Of a stretch of DNA of 64,000 nucleotides, positions 1 to 13,700 are shown piece by piece. The notes under the pieces are model-generated. The model worked only from the letters and a program-made list of their open reading frames with translations. It did not search any database and was not told where the DNA came from. Positions within the stretch are counted from its first letter, which is position 1. Every line of letters starts with the position of its first letter. This DNA comes from Sthenelais limicola (lineage: Eukaryota > Annelida > Polychaeta > Phyllodocida > Sigalionidae). Position numbers and translations under genes: made by a program. Location: the NCBI GenBank assembly GCA_942159475.1, contig OW804097.1:56502986-56566985 (forward strand), written 5' to 3'.

Positions 1-3000
1 AATATAATGTAATATTATGATATAATGTGACAGGCAAAGATGGAGAGAGAATATTTACGCAACCATTCACATAAGCCATTTTAACTCGGAATATGAACAA
101 TTATTGACCCCACTAAAATATTAGACCTTTTTAATTTAGTTTGAATTAGGCCAAGGAAAGACATTTGATATACAGGAATAGTATACTTTGGCCTAGGTCT
201 AATGCCAAACTCGATAACTCCTCTATAAAAGGTGTCTTTTATGTTAGAAATTGTCAGCTCTCGATTTGATTGCACCTTTACAAGTACTGGTTATTTGTAC
301 AAAGTCTCATCTGTGATGTGTAAAAAAGTAGGTAGATGTGTAGGCCATCAGACATGTATAATAAAGTAAATATCATGTTCAAAGTACCATGTATCATATG
401 TATAAAGTTTCATACCCTTTATATGTTTGTAAATTGTAAGCCTGAATAAAGAGAGTTGAATATCTTTTCCAATAGTTAACATCTTTTTTCTGTCAAATTC
501 TCCCGAACCACATTCGTGAACCTGCATTGTGAAAATCAAAAATCAAAATTAAGTGATGGCGATAGTGAACATGTCATTTAATCTTAACTATTGCCATAGG
601 TCGTGTAGTACTACTACTACACGATATATGTTTTCACAAGACCTGTGTTGAATGAGGGAAATGTAATGTAACCGGGGTTTCTCCGATTATAAGAAATGCC
701 ATGCCATCAGCACAGAAAGTTTGTTAAAAATTGTCCTAGAATTTGAGACTCATGAACATGCAGTAGATGTCAGCACATAGCATAGGTTCGAACGCTGTCT
801 ATTCCCCTGCTTAAATGTGCTGTCACCTGTGTTTTCTTCCCTGCACTGAGGCCAGACGTTATGGCTTGTGGCCATTATTTGAACAATCGATCTAGTTTAG
901 GTCATCGGCTTGAGCAGATCATGATCGGCTGTAACAATCTTAGATTAATGACCTCCATTTAGATTTATCCTTAAACAGCCTTCTGGAACTGTATGGATTA
1001 GGTCACAAAGACCAATTGACGATCGTTCATAATCATGAGCTAGGATCAAGATGAGCCAGAGGCTGAAGAACACCATTGCATTCCCCTGTTTAATATGGGA
1101 TTAAGACATGCATTTTTGGCACCATTATTCTTGAATACCAATTCAGATGGATGGAAGAGACGTTAAACTGCAGTTATTTCCATCCTGTTCTTGATTTTAT
1201 TATTTTAATCTGTTCCGTCGCTTCTGGAGCCTCTTCAGGGTCGATCAGATTTTAAGAAATTAGCAAAGCTGTCATACTTATGTAAAGACCTAGCATCATG
1301 TCGACTGTTATTGGTTAGTTTATTAAACATATATAGAGCTAGTCCTTATTATGTCCCTTATTTTAGTTTTCTGAAACATTCAGAAATCACATGGAAATTG
1401 ATATTAATATTAAATTATATAATTAACACTATTGAAAGTTTCGAGCAAATTAGCAATGGAGTCACAAAAACCTTCTTTAATATCCCTCAGGTACGCTGGA
1501 TATACGGCTAATTTAGTTCAAAACCCGATGATGTCCATTATATATCATTGCATCGGTGTTAATCTAAGAGAAACTCACTGTTTTTTTCATAATCATATTT
1601 TATTTTGCTTCTTCTGTGTGGTCCAACATAGCACATTGATATATACAAACATAAACCAATCTAACAAACTATCACTTAGATGACAATATTACAATATCAT
1701 ATTGACATTAAACATAAATAATCATACCCCAAATAACATTTCAATACAACAATCACTAATATTCAATTTAACATGCAATATCCTTTTACTATTTATTTAC
1801 AAAACAATAGCATAACATTCCGTTTATCAGTAATGAGTTAACCAGGTTGTCTATAATGAGTCTTAAATTGTATAATTTGGGGATAACCTTTCATCATATC
1901 TCATTATATTTTCCTCAGTCATACACTTTCAGTTCAAGTCGAACCATCACATTTATCTTCAAGTTGAAAGATTTGCCCGTGGGGAAAAATAGATTGTACA
2001 ATATAAAATTATTTTGAATACATGGGGATTGAACCGAAGGAAGAATGTATAGTAACATTGTGAGTAGGGTGACTTGTATAATTAAAGGAAAGATTGATAG
2101 AAAATGAGAGAGGATATATATATAGAGAAAAACAACTCGTGAGGATTCTAATCTCTCATTAAAATGTAAATGATTCTCTATTTCCCTTCTTGTAACGCAT
2201 ACCCAACTTACTCACTTACATATAACATTTCACTGGTTGGAAAGTCACTAACATCTCTTTTTTCCAGCTAACATTAAAGGACGTACCAATTGACCATCTG
2301 TCCATATTATATATATCAACATCGTTTTCGCTTCCGTTAATATTCATTCTCATTATATCCTTTATACATAAAGAGTCATTTTCTTTGGTCCTGCTTCATC
2401 ATATTCCCTTCAGAATGTTTTCTGGAAATCTGAATATATTTTCTTAGCTAGCCCATAACATTTGATTATTTTAATGATGACATTTACCTCGACCTCCTTA
2501 ACAATCAATTCCCAAACCAATTGAACAAGCTATCCCAAATATTAAACCAAACCGATTCTTGGTGCACCATTTATTTCCTTAGGTAATAAATTTGGGACTG
2601 TAGCCACGGTTGCTTTTATTATGTAGGGTACCTGAACTACAGTCCACACTAAAACATCTCAATCTAGTTACAAGTACATGTATCATTGAAGGAACTTCAA
2701 TTTTTTATTAGATTAATTGAATGGTACGTGCCAGCGTCCATTACAGATTAAAAGCAGTTTTTGAGACACCGCCATTTCATGGAACAATAAGCCATAGTTA
2801 TCTAACCTAACATTGTGCCTTACTTTACAAGGTAGGGATTTCTTTACTCGTGGCTTTTGAGTATGATTCATGAAGGAATGTATTTCACATTCAGGGCCCA
2901 TACCCTTTTGTTGTTTTCACAGGATGCAGAAAGAGAGCACAAATTCTGGGCATATTGACTATATGTTTTCCTACAGTCAACATGATTTTCCTGATGATAC

Positions 3001-4804
3001 GCATGTCCACTTTTATTATTGTTATTGAATCTTGACTAATATCCCATCGTCAAAATACCTGACTGTATTTTCAATGTATTTCTTATTGGTGATCTTTTAT
3101 GGTCCACTATAATTATTCCAAGATCGAAATTACATTTACATAGGATAGATTGACAGGGCTGGGTTTTTTTAGTTTTGGATTGCTCTATGTCTGAAGCAAC
3201 ATTCAGAGTTATATCAAAGATGGGGAGGTGAAACCATGATTTTGGCAAGCAGCTACAGGATGCAGACCTAGTCTACCCCCCAGAATATATAGGTACGAAA
3301 TCAACATGCTACCACTGCATCAACCCCACCACCCTTCCCCCATGTCCGTTTCCCGAATACCAAGAATTATTAGGCAACAGACATATCTAACGGAACATTT
3401 ATTTAAGATAATGTGTGATCCGGTATATAATTTTTCAGATCTCGTCTCCATATTGGTGTTTGATCTGATAGCTTATTTGTCTTCAGACCATGATATCCAT
3501 ACTGAATGTAGACAATGAGCACATGTTCTCACCACATAGATTATCACTACTTCTAAGTCACAATTTCATCCACATACATTTTTGATGAGGGACTTGCATG
3601 TGCCACTTTACCTATTAGTTTCAGACCATACAACCATCTCAAATCGAATGCTCACATGTATGTAAGAAATATGAAAGTTATACACAACATTATTAGCACT
3701 ACTATTGGTCATACAAATATTGCTCATAATTTAAATGCAAAACCAGTGCTATTCCATCATTTATAAAACATGAGCATCCATATGGGAGCATATGCCATGA
3801 CAAACTTAAACATACTATTATAACTTCCAATTAAAATTCATGTAAACTGGGGTACATGCAAATCCCCTGTTATAATTAAACACAAAAATGTAAAAATGAT
3901 CAGTATTAATGATTTAAAGTCAAGGTAATCTCAATCGTTGCGAGGGTCTGTGCCACCTGATAATCACCATCTCCATCATCATCCCCACACTAACTCATCT
4001 GTATTGTCAATAGAATACTGAGAGTCAACAGGGTTCTCCACCAAGTTTATGTAAGAAAGGTTCACCATCACTATTGAACGTAACATGCATACTAAGGCCA
4101 TCAACAATAGATTGTAAGCATACAGTTCACTTCTCAAGCTTTTAACTACATAATAACCAAATTATTTTACAATATACTGACATGGCGACAAGAAGACATG
4201 GACAAAGATGGCTCATGTCTTCCATGTTCAACAATTTAAAACGGATGCTTTGAATGTACTTCAAATACTACCCAAGTGATATCTATAACACAATGAAGTC
4301 CTTATGGTGGAGTTAAACCCATTTGTTCACAATATCACAACAGTTGGGCTTATCTTTCCATTTCTAAATCCATCTCCAAATGATTCCCTAGGTTTCATCG
4401 CATCCACTCCCTCCAGCATCCAGCATCCACCCCCTCATCCAGCAAAGATTTGAACTAACTAAGGTAGAAAACTACCAACAAGTGTTGGTATGGAGGAAAG
4501 TGGTATTCATTATTGATTGACAAGCTAGTTCCACTTTCTTTTCAGGGGTTACAAAATTATGTACAATCATGGCTTTGGCAAATAACCAAAATCCCACAGT
4601 GTGTCTGACTCACAAATGGTGTGAACGGTTAAGTTGCGAAACAATTGAACCACTAAAACATTGAACGGACATAATGTTTGAGTACTTGACATTACAAATG
4701 TAACACAAAGGTATCACATAAATTATGATGAGCTTGTTTTGAACTTGGATTTCAACTTTTTTATATATCAGTAATGGTAAAACATTGATCTAAACCTAAA
4801 GATT
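1..4804. other. Intergenic DNA, no gene recognised
   Basis: No open frame here has recognisable domains, good splice context or codon bias. The only structure I see is a short GTA/CTA microsatellite near 605-625 and ordinary AT-rich sequence. Downstream of the minus-strand receptor gene, this is probably intergenic. Confidence 0.6.
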
Positions 4805-5040
4805 TTTTACTTCTGCTCCATTCTTTTCCTCCCCATCCGAATGTCATTTTACCAACATTGTGGTGGGTTTCACCCTGTTTTTGCTGTAGTTTTGCTTTTG
4901 GCCTATTCGACTACCAATTCCTGTTCCTGTATAAGCAGCTGCAAAATATTGATAACTTGAGTCCTAACAGTCTAACCAAGAATAGATTTGTAAGATTTAT
5001 TTTTCATTATAGCTGAGAATGCAGCTTTAAAGGTGGACTT
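4805..5040 (+). repeat. Dispersed repeat family A, copy 1
   Basis: This stretch shares ordered blocks with copies near 9.4-9.8, 17.4-18.3 and 34.4-34.8 kb. It starts with a block like CCATTCTTTTCC and a degenerate CATTTTACCAACATT, continues with a GTATAAGCAG...AATATTGATAA block, and ends with AGCTGAGAATGCAGCTTTAA. No coding capacity or clear terminal inverted repeat is visible, so it could be a SINE, a MITE or the untranslated end of a larger element. Confidence 0.6.
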
Positions 5041-6781
5041 TGTGAATTTCATAAACAGAAAGTCTATGAACAATTTAACAAATTTGACTGAGTTTCCTTC
5101 TGTAAATAGTCATTTTAAAGCTATTTTATGAACAAAGCAGAACTGACTGACTTGTCATAATTGGTACAAGGATTTGGGGCTATAAGGGCCTCGTCTGATA
5201 CTCCAATCCTAAGAATTACCTAAATAATATATTTTGCGATATAGCATTCTGCCACTTCAAAACAATCTATTAACACTTCCCTTAATAAATGTTACAGAGT
5301 AAAATGACTTACATATATATAGGGTATTGCAATATTATGTTTTTATTGGAAGTCAGAGGCACAACCAATAAACGGCACTGACAGTAATACATTCAACCAG
5401 GTTTTCTTTGATCAGTTTCATTATTACATTCATTACCTTTTCATTCCCCATGAAAGGACAGTATTTTTCAATTTTCAGTATTGTATTAACTGATTAAATG
5501 TAACTGTACTTATTGGACAAAGCACCATACAATCAGGTTTTTCTGTTTCTTATATACTACTTCATATTCCACGGCTACCATCACTAGGAGTCTACTACAG
5601 TAAATTCATAGTGAAGTAAATATCACAATGTGCCATATCTAAATAATGTTCATCAGACTATTTCTGTGCCAATGTGCCTCTACTATCTCATATAAGTGAT
5701 CCATGGTTGTATGTGTACATGGCATGTTGTCTAGAAACACAGATTTGAAAACCAGAACTAATGTCATTATTTGAACATTAACTTTTTTAGAGTACAAATT
5801 TAGTATAATGATAATTTAGATCTGTGGCATGGTGGTTCATATTTAAAGTCCTTGTGATTATTACTAATTGTGCAATAATCATAAGGACTTTAAATGGTTT
5901 AATGTGTATTATGCCCAATAGAATCTACATTCAGCCTAGAGTCAGAAAAAAATTAAATTGTAGGCCTACTGATAACTGCTTTATGTTTCTCTGCCAAATT
6001 CTTGGGCATTCTCTTGTTTCCATTCAAAGCTTAAATTTATTTCTATCATTGGTGACTATTTTAGTCTAATACTTCCATGATGTAAATACATTTATTGCCT
6101 TCCTACGGATAGTGTTTGGACGTCTTACAAATGGATGAAAGAACAATGTCATCCTTCCTTCAATGACATAATAGTTGCTTTGATGATGCCACACCTACTT
6201 CGATGATGTTTTCCTCAATTTAACATGGATTACTATGTAACTAAAAGCACCATGCATGTGTATCAGCCAAAGTATTGCTAAAACCGTTTGACAGAAGTCA
6301 GTTATGGCAGTGTTCCACTATAGGAAATGGCACATTAGAACACATCTGAAATTTCCAAAGTTTCCGATAAAAAGAACACAATTGTAACCTCAGTGTCACT
6401 CAGTTTAGTGGAACACCTCCATTACACAGTGGACTAGGTACTATTTGTATTCCATTGTTCTATTATCCCGTTTGCATTATTCCGCCATATCTTACAATTC
6501 AGTATACTATCGCAAACCCTATACCAAGGGAGACCAGAAACATTAACTGCCACTATAAACTGTTGCATCTACTCTCTTTGGCCAGAATGTTACCTGCATA
6601 CTATACAATACTAAGGCGAACCATTCCTTATGATCAATCTTTGTGAAGTTACATATATAAATTATATGTACACTAATATGATTATTTTTCATGGCAAGTT
6701 GACCATTAATATAGAGAAAATATAATATACATCTCCATAGAAAATACATTTTCATGATACACAACAATCAGACGCCATTGA

Positions 6782-6821
<40 letters not shown>

Positions 6822-7100
6822 GTAAGAGAAATAGTGGGTGCGTCTCTGTTCTCTCGTCTACTTCTTTTCAGTATATACTCTATGGCATGAACCTGACACA
6901 AGTTGGTCTGTTCATGACAAAAAATTTCCATGTCCTTACAATGTCTTGTTACTGAATAATTCACCACTGCAACATGCCATTATTTATAACATTATTAATA
7001 ACCAAATATAGTGTCATTCATTGAGACTATATCTTTTGTTCAAATATTATTCATATATCTATACTGTCATATGGTTACTGTTTTATGGTAGTAAACCTAT
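5041..7100. other. Intergenic DNA, no gene recognised
   Basis: AT-rich sequence with no frame resembling a protein family. A TTA trinucleotide microsatellite lies within it. The right edge adjoins the probable 3' end of the minus-strand receptor gene. Confidence 0.55.
6783..6819. repeat. (TTA)n microsatellite
   Basis: About twelve consecutive TTA units. A short open frame across it on the minus strand only gives poly-isoleucine and is not a gene. Confidence 0.95.
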
Positions 7101-7129
7101 ACCATACAGAACATAATCTTTTTAGGTTC

Positions 7130-7135
7130 TTTATT
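7130..7135 (-). terminator. Possible poly(A) signal of the receptor gene
   Basis: On the minus strand this reads AATAAA, about 185 bases past the receptor stop codon. It is the nearest good hexamer downstream of the stop that I noticed. In such AT-rich DNA one hexamer is weak evidence. Confidence 0.35.
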
Positions 7136-7318
7136 TTTTTATGTTTTCTTACAATTTCTTTTCTTATAAATGTCTTATGAAATATAATACATCATACTCC
7201 ATATCCATCCCCACTATTCTGACCCATATTCATTAATCACAATTTACAATTGATTCATTATAAAAAGAGCAAAATAAAAAAATAGTTTTAGTTAACAATC
7301 AATAATACCCCTGCCTAG

Positions 7319-7767
7319 CTAAACAGTGGCATGTATGGAGTGATTGTCATCACTATCAGTATTTACCACCATGTGATAAGCGGGTATCTTCCCAGGGGGC
7401 ATTCTCAAGGTATGTGGGGAATGGTGGTAGTACCCCCCACTAACACTATGGTGCGCTGGAGAAGGGGGTATGTAGGCATGGTTACCACAGGTCATCATGT
7501 GTTGTGGGGTTCGGGGTGACTTATAGTGGGGCTCGTTGGAGTTGTACATATTAGAACTGGTGCCATTCGCTTTCTCGTTGTTGATACGTTTTGAAGACGT
7601 TGGACTGCGGTCCAGTTTCTGCAGCGTCATGGTCAGAGCCTGTTCCTGTGATGCAGACTTTTTGAAGAGGCGCCTTCGGTGACAGATGTATACTCCACCT
7701 GCTACTAGACCAATGATCAAAACTGGACCAACTGTACCAAGTACTATAAGAATAGTCTTGTAAAAAC
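7319..7767 (-). CDS. Receptor last exon: membrane helix and cytoplasmic tail
   Basis: 449 bases after a TTTCAG acceptor, ending in TAG. The final LDLa cysteine is followed almost at once by FYK and a helix of about 25 hydrophobic residues, so there is virtually no stalk. HRRRLFKK then marks the cytoplasmic face. The tail of about 120 residues has many His, Ser and Pro, with SPRTP and PPSPAHH stretches. It ends in HATV, which lacks the Ser/Thr at position -2 of a class I PDZ ligand. Confidence 0.9.
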
Positions 7768-10700
7768 CTGAAATAATAAGAGAAAGTCCATATCAGGGGA
7801 AAAAATCAGAAATTCTGAAATATCATTAAAGAAAATCAATGTATCTAATTTGATTTCTTCCCTTCTTGTAAGCAACATACCACAAGGAACTACTACTGTA
7901 GACCATGAGGGGGCGTGGTTGAGAGAGATTTGATTGGTCAGGCCTCAGCAACCATAAATACTTCCAATGAGGCTTTTACTGGTCAGGTCGCCCAACATTT
8001 CCAATGAGGGGTCAATTGCACTGATAGAGGAATCCTGGATTTATAGAATCAGGGGCAAGACGCTGGCAAAATAGTTCATAACACATTGTGAGATAAGTTG
8101 AGTTGACTATAATACAAGGTATTATAATGAATCAAAGCAATTAAAAACTTAATTAATAATTTTATATTATGACTTTTTTGTTTTTCATTCTAGATATATT
8201 TTGTTGTTCTTATTCTTGGTAGCAATTCTGCCAATGCCTGCCCCTCTTGGTCCTCAAAGTGAAAACAAGACACAATTCACCGTCTTAATAAGTCACTCAT
8301 GATGCCATATTGGCATCACTGGCCTTCATTGATTACCAATTAATTATCAATTTGATAACCATACAAACCCTATTGATTTGAAGGTATTCCCATTCTAATA
8401 ACTCAATCATCAACTCAATTATGTGGAAATTTATTTGATCAAAATCAGTCAACCAAGATTTGATACATTCAGTGTGATCAGATTTTAGATTTATAAGATG
8501 TTTATCATGAAAATATGTGCAGTCATGATATAATTTTATTCTCTAAACCAGACTTTGTCCCTTGTCTCCCAATGCTGCACTGTGTCGGTTAAAGATGTTG
8601 AGAACTCGGAAACATTTTACAAAAACCTGCAGGAATAAAATATTTCATGAAGTTAAAAACTCCCTATCCATTAGCATTTCATTCAATCGGGAAATGAACC
8701 TTACAAAGGGAAGTAATCCAAATGCACCGATCCCTAAGTCTCTAACCCTGAAATTTTATTGGTGTTCCCCTCGGATCAAGGAAATCCAGTAAAAGCATTG
8801 AAGGACCGAATAGTGTGCCTGTGGCGAAAAACCTCTAAGAATGATCAAATATTGTCTAAAGGTACTTCTAGGGAAGAGATAATGTTTTTGCTTCACTGAA
8901 ATTCTGGAATCGATGGCCTCAGGCAAACGTCAATCAACTTCTCTTTAAACAGGTTTCATAAATCTTATTCTTTTGTTGTTTTTCAAAAATGATATCAGAA
9001 ATTAAGATTAATTTGCCTCATAGATCGTAGTACGTTTTAGCCATTGTTTTTTTAAAGTTATGATGCATATTAGGTGGTTCCGTTATAATAACTGATGCAT
9101 CTCCAGCGATATTTTTATAATAGCCTGGTTCATATATGTGTGTTATATGGTTCAGACCAGACAATTATAGGATAAACAATAAAATTATAATAGAGGCTAA
9201 GATTCCTTCTTATTATTTTTCTCATTTATTGTGCATGACGAACAATACTCAAGTATCCTTGGAGGTGTTTGTAGGGAAATTCGTTGCTATTAAAAATGAA
9301 AGGTAGCATGCATGCTTATACACAGCTTGGTAACCTTACACTTATCATACTATCGGTAAACATCCATCAAAAGCTACAGAGTTTCTAATTTTTGTTTTGT
9401 TCCTTTTTCAACACATCTAACAGTCATTTCACCAAAGTGTTATTTTGTTTTATTTTGCTACAGGGCTTCATAGAAGCCTCCATTTATGAGTGAGTATTTC
9501 AAAGTCAGGCACTCAACGGAAGAACTATCTGGGCAATTGTCTATTTAGAAAGTTGCATTACCGCATTGTAATAAGACCAAATACTATAAAAGAATTCTTG
9601 CATTGAATTGAATTGAAAGTCCTTTCCTGTTTTTGGTTTCACTTATTATCGCTCCCAGCCATTTCACGCCGATTCAACTTTAAATTCTCCAACATAAACA
9701 TGTAACAGCAGCAACGTATTGACCACTTAAGCCCTATAAGCAATAGAATGAGTAAATTTGGTAAAGTCAGCTTGTTCTAATAGTCGAAAATGCGGCTTTA
9801 ATTCATATAATCCAGTGCTCCTATTCCTATGTTGAAATCGTTTAGAGACAGGTCCCTCTGACACAAGTGTCCTCTTTCAGTCTGCTCATGTCACACAATC
9901 AAAGAGAAAACTTAGTAAATTATCCTTGTTTGCTGTTTTCCCGATGTCCCACGTTAAACCGAAATCAATATTCAACACACCAACAGTAAGAGCTTCTTGT
10001 CCAGGGGAATCAGAGGCATGTAAAGTCAATATTCAAACACACAAGGTCAGAAATACCTTTGTGTTGACCTTGACCGCTAGGACAGAGGTCAGCTCAATAA
10101 GCTTTTATCTGTTCAATAGTACAGCTTGTCAGGTTCCAACTGCTATGTTGGTGAGTCAACAAAGGTGGGATGTGGTTTTTGTGTATTGTTACATTCCTAT
10201 ACCAACAGAAGCTTCGGCTTAGGCTCAGATGTTTGGTTAGTCATGGTTTATATAGGTGTGTATAGCTAAGACGGTCGATATTTGATAGCAATCATTACAT
10301 TGCCGAACAATTGTGTTGATTTTAATGTCAATTCAATCAAATGTGATGTGTCACACAAAATTGAATCTAAAGTCGCAAAAAATGATATTCTTCATCTTTC
10401 TTCCGAGTTTTTGTAGGTAGGTTTTGATATTTTATTGTATTTCTGGGGTTATTGTCGGATGAATAAATATCAAAGTTAAAAGCTAGACTGAATATATTTT
10501 CTTGATCTTGTCTCTTCAAATTGGACGACTTAAGACACAAACTTGATTTGTCTGTGACACATCCCAAATAATCCCAAGTTAGGAAAGGAGAAACACTTCA
10601 CCGTGCAAAATACTAATTCGTTGCCTTTAAACAATCAGCGGAATCAATAGATCCAGTATTTTTAGACAAGGGGTGTTACATAGCAAAATAACACAAGCTT

Positions 10701-13700
10701 GATATTAAGTAATGAGAATACTGACATACTTATAAGTTCAAGCTCGTTTGGTTCCAACCATTATAAGTGTTGGTGTTTTCTAATATTCTCTTGTATATTT
10801 CCTACATTTTTTCTCGCAGCAATCGTGAGTACACCATCATCACCTCTACATAAATATCCTGGGTAATGAAAATGTATCAAAGAAATCCGAGAATGAGAGT
10901 CTTAACCTTTTGCCATCCCATCTCCTCGTCCTTACATTACATCTTTCTTTGTGCAGTTAACAAGCTTGTCAAGGCCCTACCCTCGTATTCTTATTCATCA
11001 ACCACCCTATTTTCACACTAAATACCGACCATTCTATGAATTAATGCACCTTTCCTCCGACAAACCCTCCTTTCTTTCCCTCGCAAAAAATAGCCCGGAA
11101 GCCATCAATAACTCCGCTATTATCGCTCAGTGACAAATCATCTTGGAAGGTGTAAATTATGGCCACACACTGGTTTCCGAACAATGCCATGCCTAGGCCC
11201 TGTAGGGCCTCTCCACCAATTAGAAAGCTTGTAATTAATATGCTTGATTCTGAACAACGTAGTTATGGATTTCCCCATGGTGGTGAATTGTGGGATATTG
11301 TTCCCTGGGCTGATGCAATGACCATAACTAATAATAGCCTGTCACGATGTAGTTTATAGCTTATTATGTCACTCACGTTTCTGTAAAACCAATGAACAGA
11401 GGCTTGTAACTGCGAATAGGGGGAATAAATTGCCTCCATGTAATTCACAAATTCCAATAAGTGATCTCGACTTCATGCGTTTTTTTCAGATGCCCCATTT
11501 TTTTGAATTTTTAGTTTATTTTGCATAAAATTATATTTTCTAGTCATTTATGAAAGCCTTTTTATTGCTAGGTTTGAAAATATCCTAGACAAAGAAATAC
11601 CTATTGCTTTAAGAGACTGTTATAGGAAGCAGTCTATACACGTAAGTTACTGCACATTGGCGAAAGACTGGCTTGCCCCAGGTTAGATTTAAACCTACAT
11701 TTGCAGGACCTGTAATACGTCAATCACGTCACAATTTGAAATTCTTTTGAAAATAATAGAGACTGACTGAAATTTGGGGGATTTTGAATGAGTTGGGACC
11801 ACCACGCAAACCATGTGATCCAAGGGGCCTGTGGTATAAGCTAAGGAAAGGAGCTTTTGGATGAATTCCCTTTCTACGTGAAATTCCCATGATGTGGTAG
11901 GAATAGCATATATATAGGAATGTCTAACCACTCCACCATCTGTGGAAGGTGGAAAAGTGTGGAATTCCTACACACAATCTCCCTTTTTAGCGTATACAAC
12001 AGGCCCCATACATATAACTATTTACAACTGCATTTCCAGCTAAGTCGACCAAATTAGTTTTCTCAGTTGCTTCTTTCTTCGATCCTTATTAATATTGTTG
12101 TATTTGCTGCTCTACAGTGCTACTTTTGGAGTAAAAAGCATTAACAAAGCACTTTGCCAGCACTTTGCACTATCTAGTATCCTGTTTCATTGAGTGTTTT
12201 TAGTTTCATCAAGGATTCTGTAACTTTAAACAGATAAAAGTGAACGTTTTTGGAAAAAGTGAGGTTCTTGTGTGCACCGAAAATTTGGGAGATTTGTTTT
12301 GAGGCAAGAAGGAAGTCGTGACTTCCAGTTGGGTTAAACACGAAATGACTACGAAATAGAACATTTTAATTTTGACAGAAATTAATTTTAGAAGGGGATT
12401 TGCATGTCGCTGCGCACGACTCTTGCAGTGCATGCTAGGATAGATTCAGTTCAAAATCGACATACACATATTTAGCTACATTTCAATCCAAAATTGCAAG
12501 AATTATTCCACCAATATTTTGCATTAAACAATCTAGGCAAACCAAATGCATGACGGGAAAGATGAACACTTGTATTATGAAAACATGTATAAAAGCTGGA
12601 TAGTGACATTGAAGCTTTGGTGAATATTCCATGCTGAACATGTTTTTATAGATTTCACACTGATATACAAGTCCCCATAATTCCATTCGAATCAAGATTC
12701 CAGATGGCGGTCATACAAGTCCCCTATTAACTAGGAAGGCAGTAGTAACTTATAAGTCGTAATAACCCACTATTACCCACATCCTAGAGGACGGACTTAC
12801 GTATATCACTCTCTAAAATGAAGTTAAGAATCATGAGCAGGCATTTCCTGTCAGGAAAAGCCATCATCTTAAAGTAAAGGCAATCAACTAATGCCTTGGT
12901 TTTACAAACACTCGCGTTTCTTGACTGTTATTCTTGGGATTACCATTATCTAAATTAAAGGATGGCTTATGTCGGGGACGGTACTTAATCAATAACTAAA
13001 TGGAGGCGAAAAAAATGTTATTTTCAGATTAATTTCAAGGCATCGTATAAAATTAAATTTAAGGACGAGGTGGTTTAAGTGTTAAACACTCCATATAGTT
13101 ACTTAATTCCTTTTAGATATTTGTTAGTAGTGTAACACATCCGGCTCAACCTTAAATAAATTTAAAATATCTAAATAGTGTTCTGGCAGTAAGTGAAACA
13201 CCAGCAAATATAGCAGGAGTAGTGTTATTTGTTTAACATATCTTTATTTCGATAAATTTCATAATGGATCAAGTTTCCTGCTAAATTTCTTCCCTTACAA
13301 TTTCTCTTGTAATGTTTAGGCTTGTATTAACAACTAAACATGTCGTGTTTGCAACGCTACCATAGTAGATGGTAGATTGCTATATTAACTAGTGAAAGAC
13401 TTGCAGAACGGTTCCAGCCGTAGAGTCAGCCAGGTACAAATCTATCAACAATATACTGTATCATATTAACTCCAAGTGGAAGAACAGCTGTTCTTGGGAC
13501 AAGCTGATAAAACAATCTACAGCAATTGATCGTAGAATAACACAAAGAAGGGCTTGTTGAAAAACTAAAATTCATATTCAGTCAAGACTCAACAGAAAGA
13601 GATCGAGATAAGTGGCACAGAGCTGAACACTAAGGCTATACGGTACTTCCATAAGTCATTTTGTATACAGAACCTTTATTTGCAATACAAAGACAAGACA

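Noticed and set aside
7319..7330. C-terminal PDZ ligand on the receptor
   Set aside because: The last residues are HATV; position -2 is Ala, not Ser/Thr, so it is not a class I ligand.
9926..10222. 98-residue plus-strand frame
   Set aside because: No domain, no splice context, located inside the receptor intron on the opposite strand.
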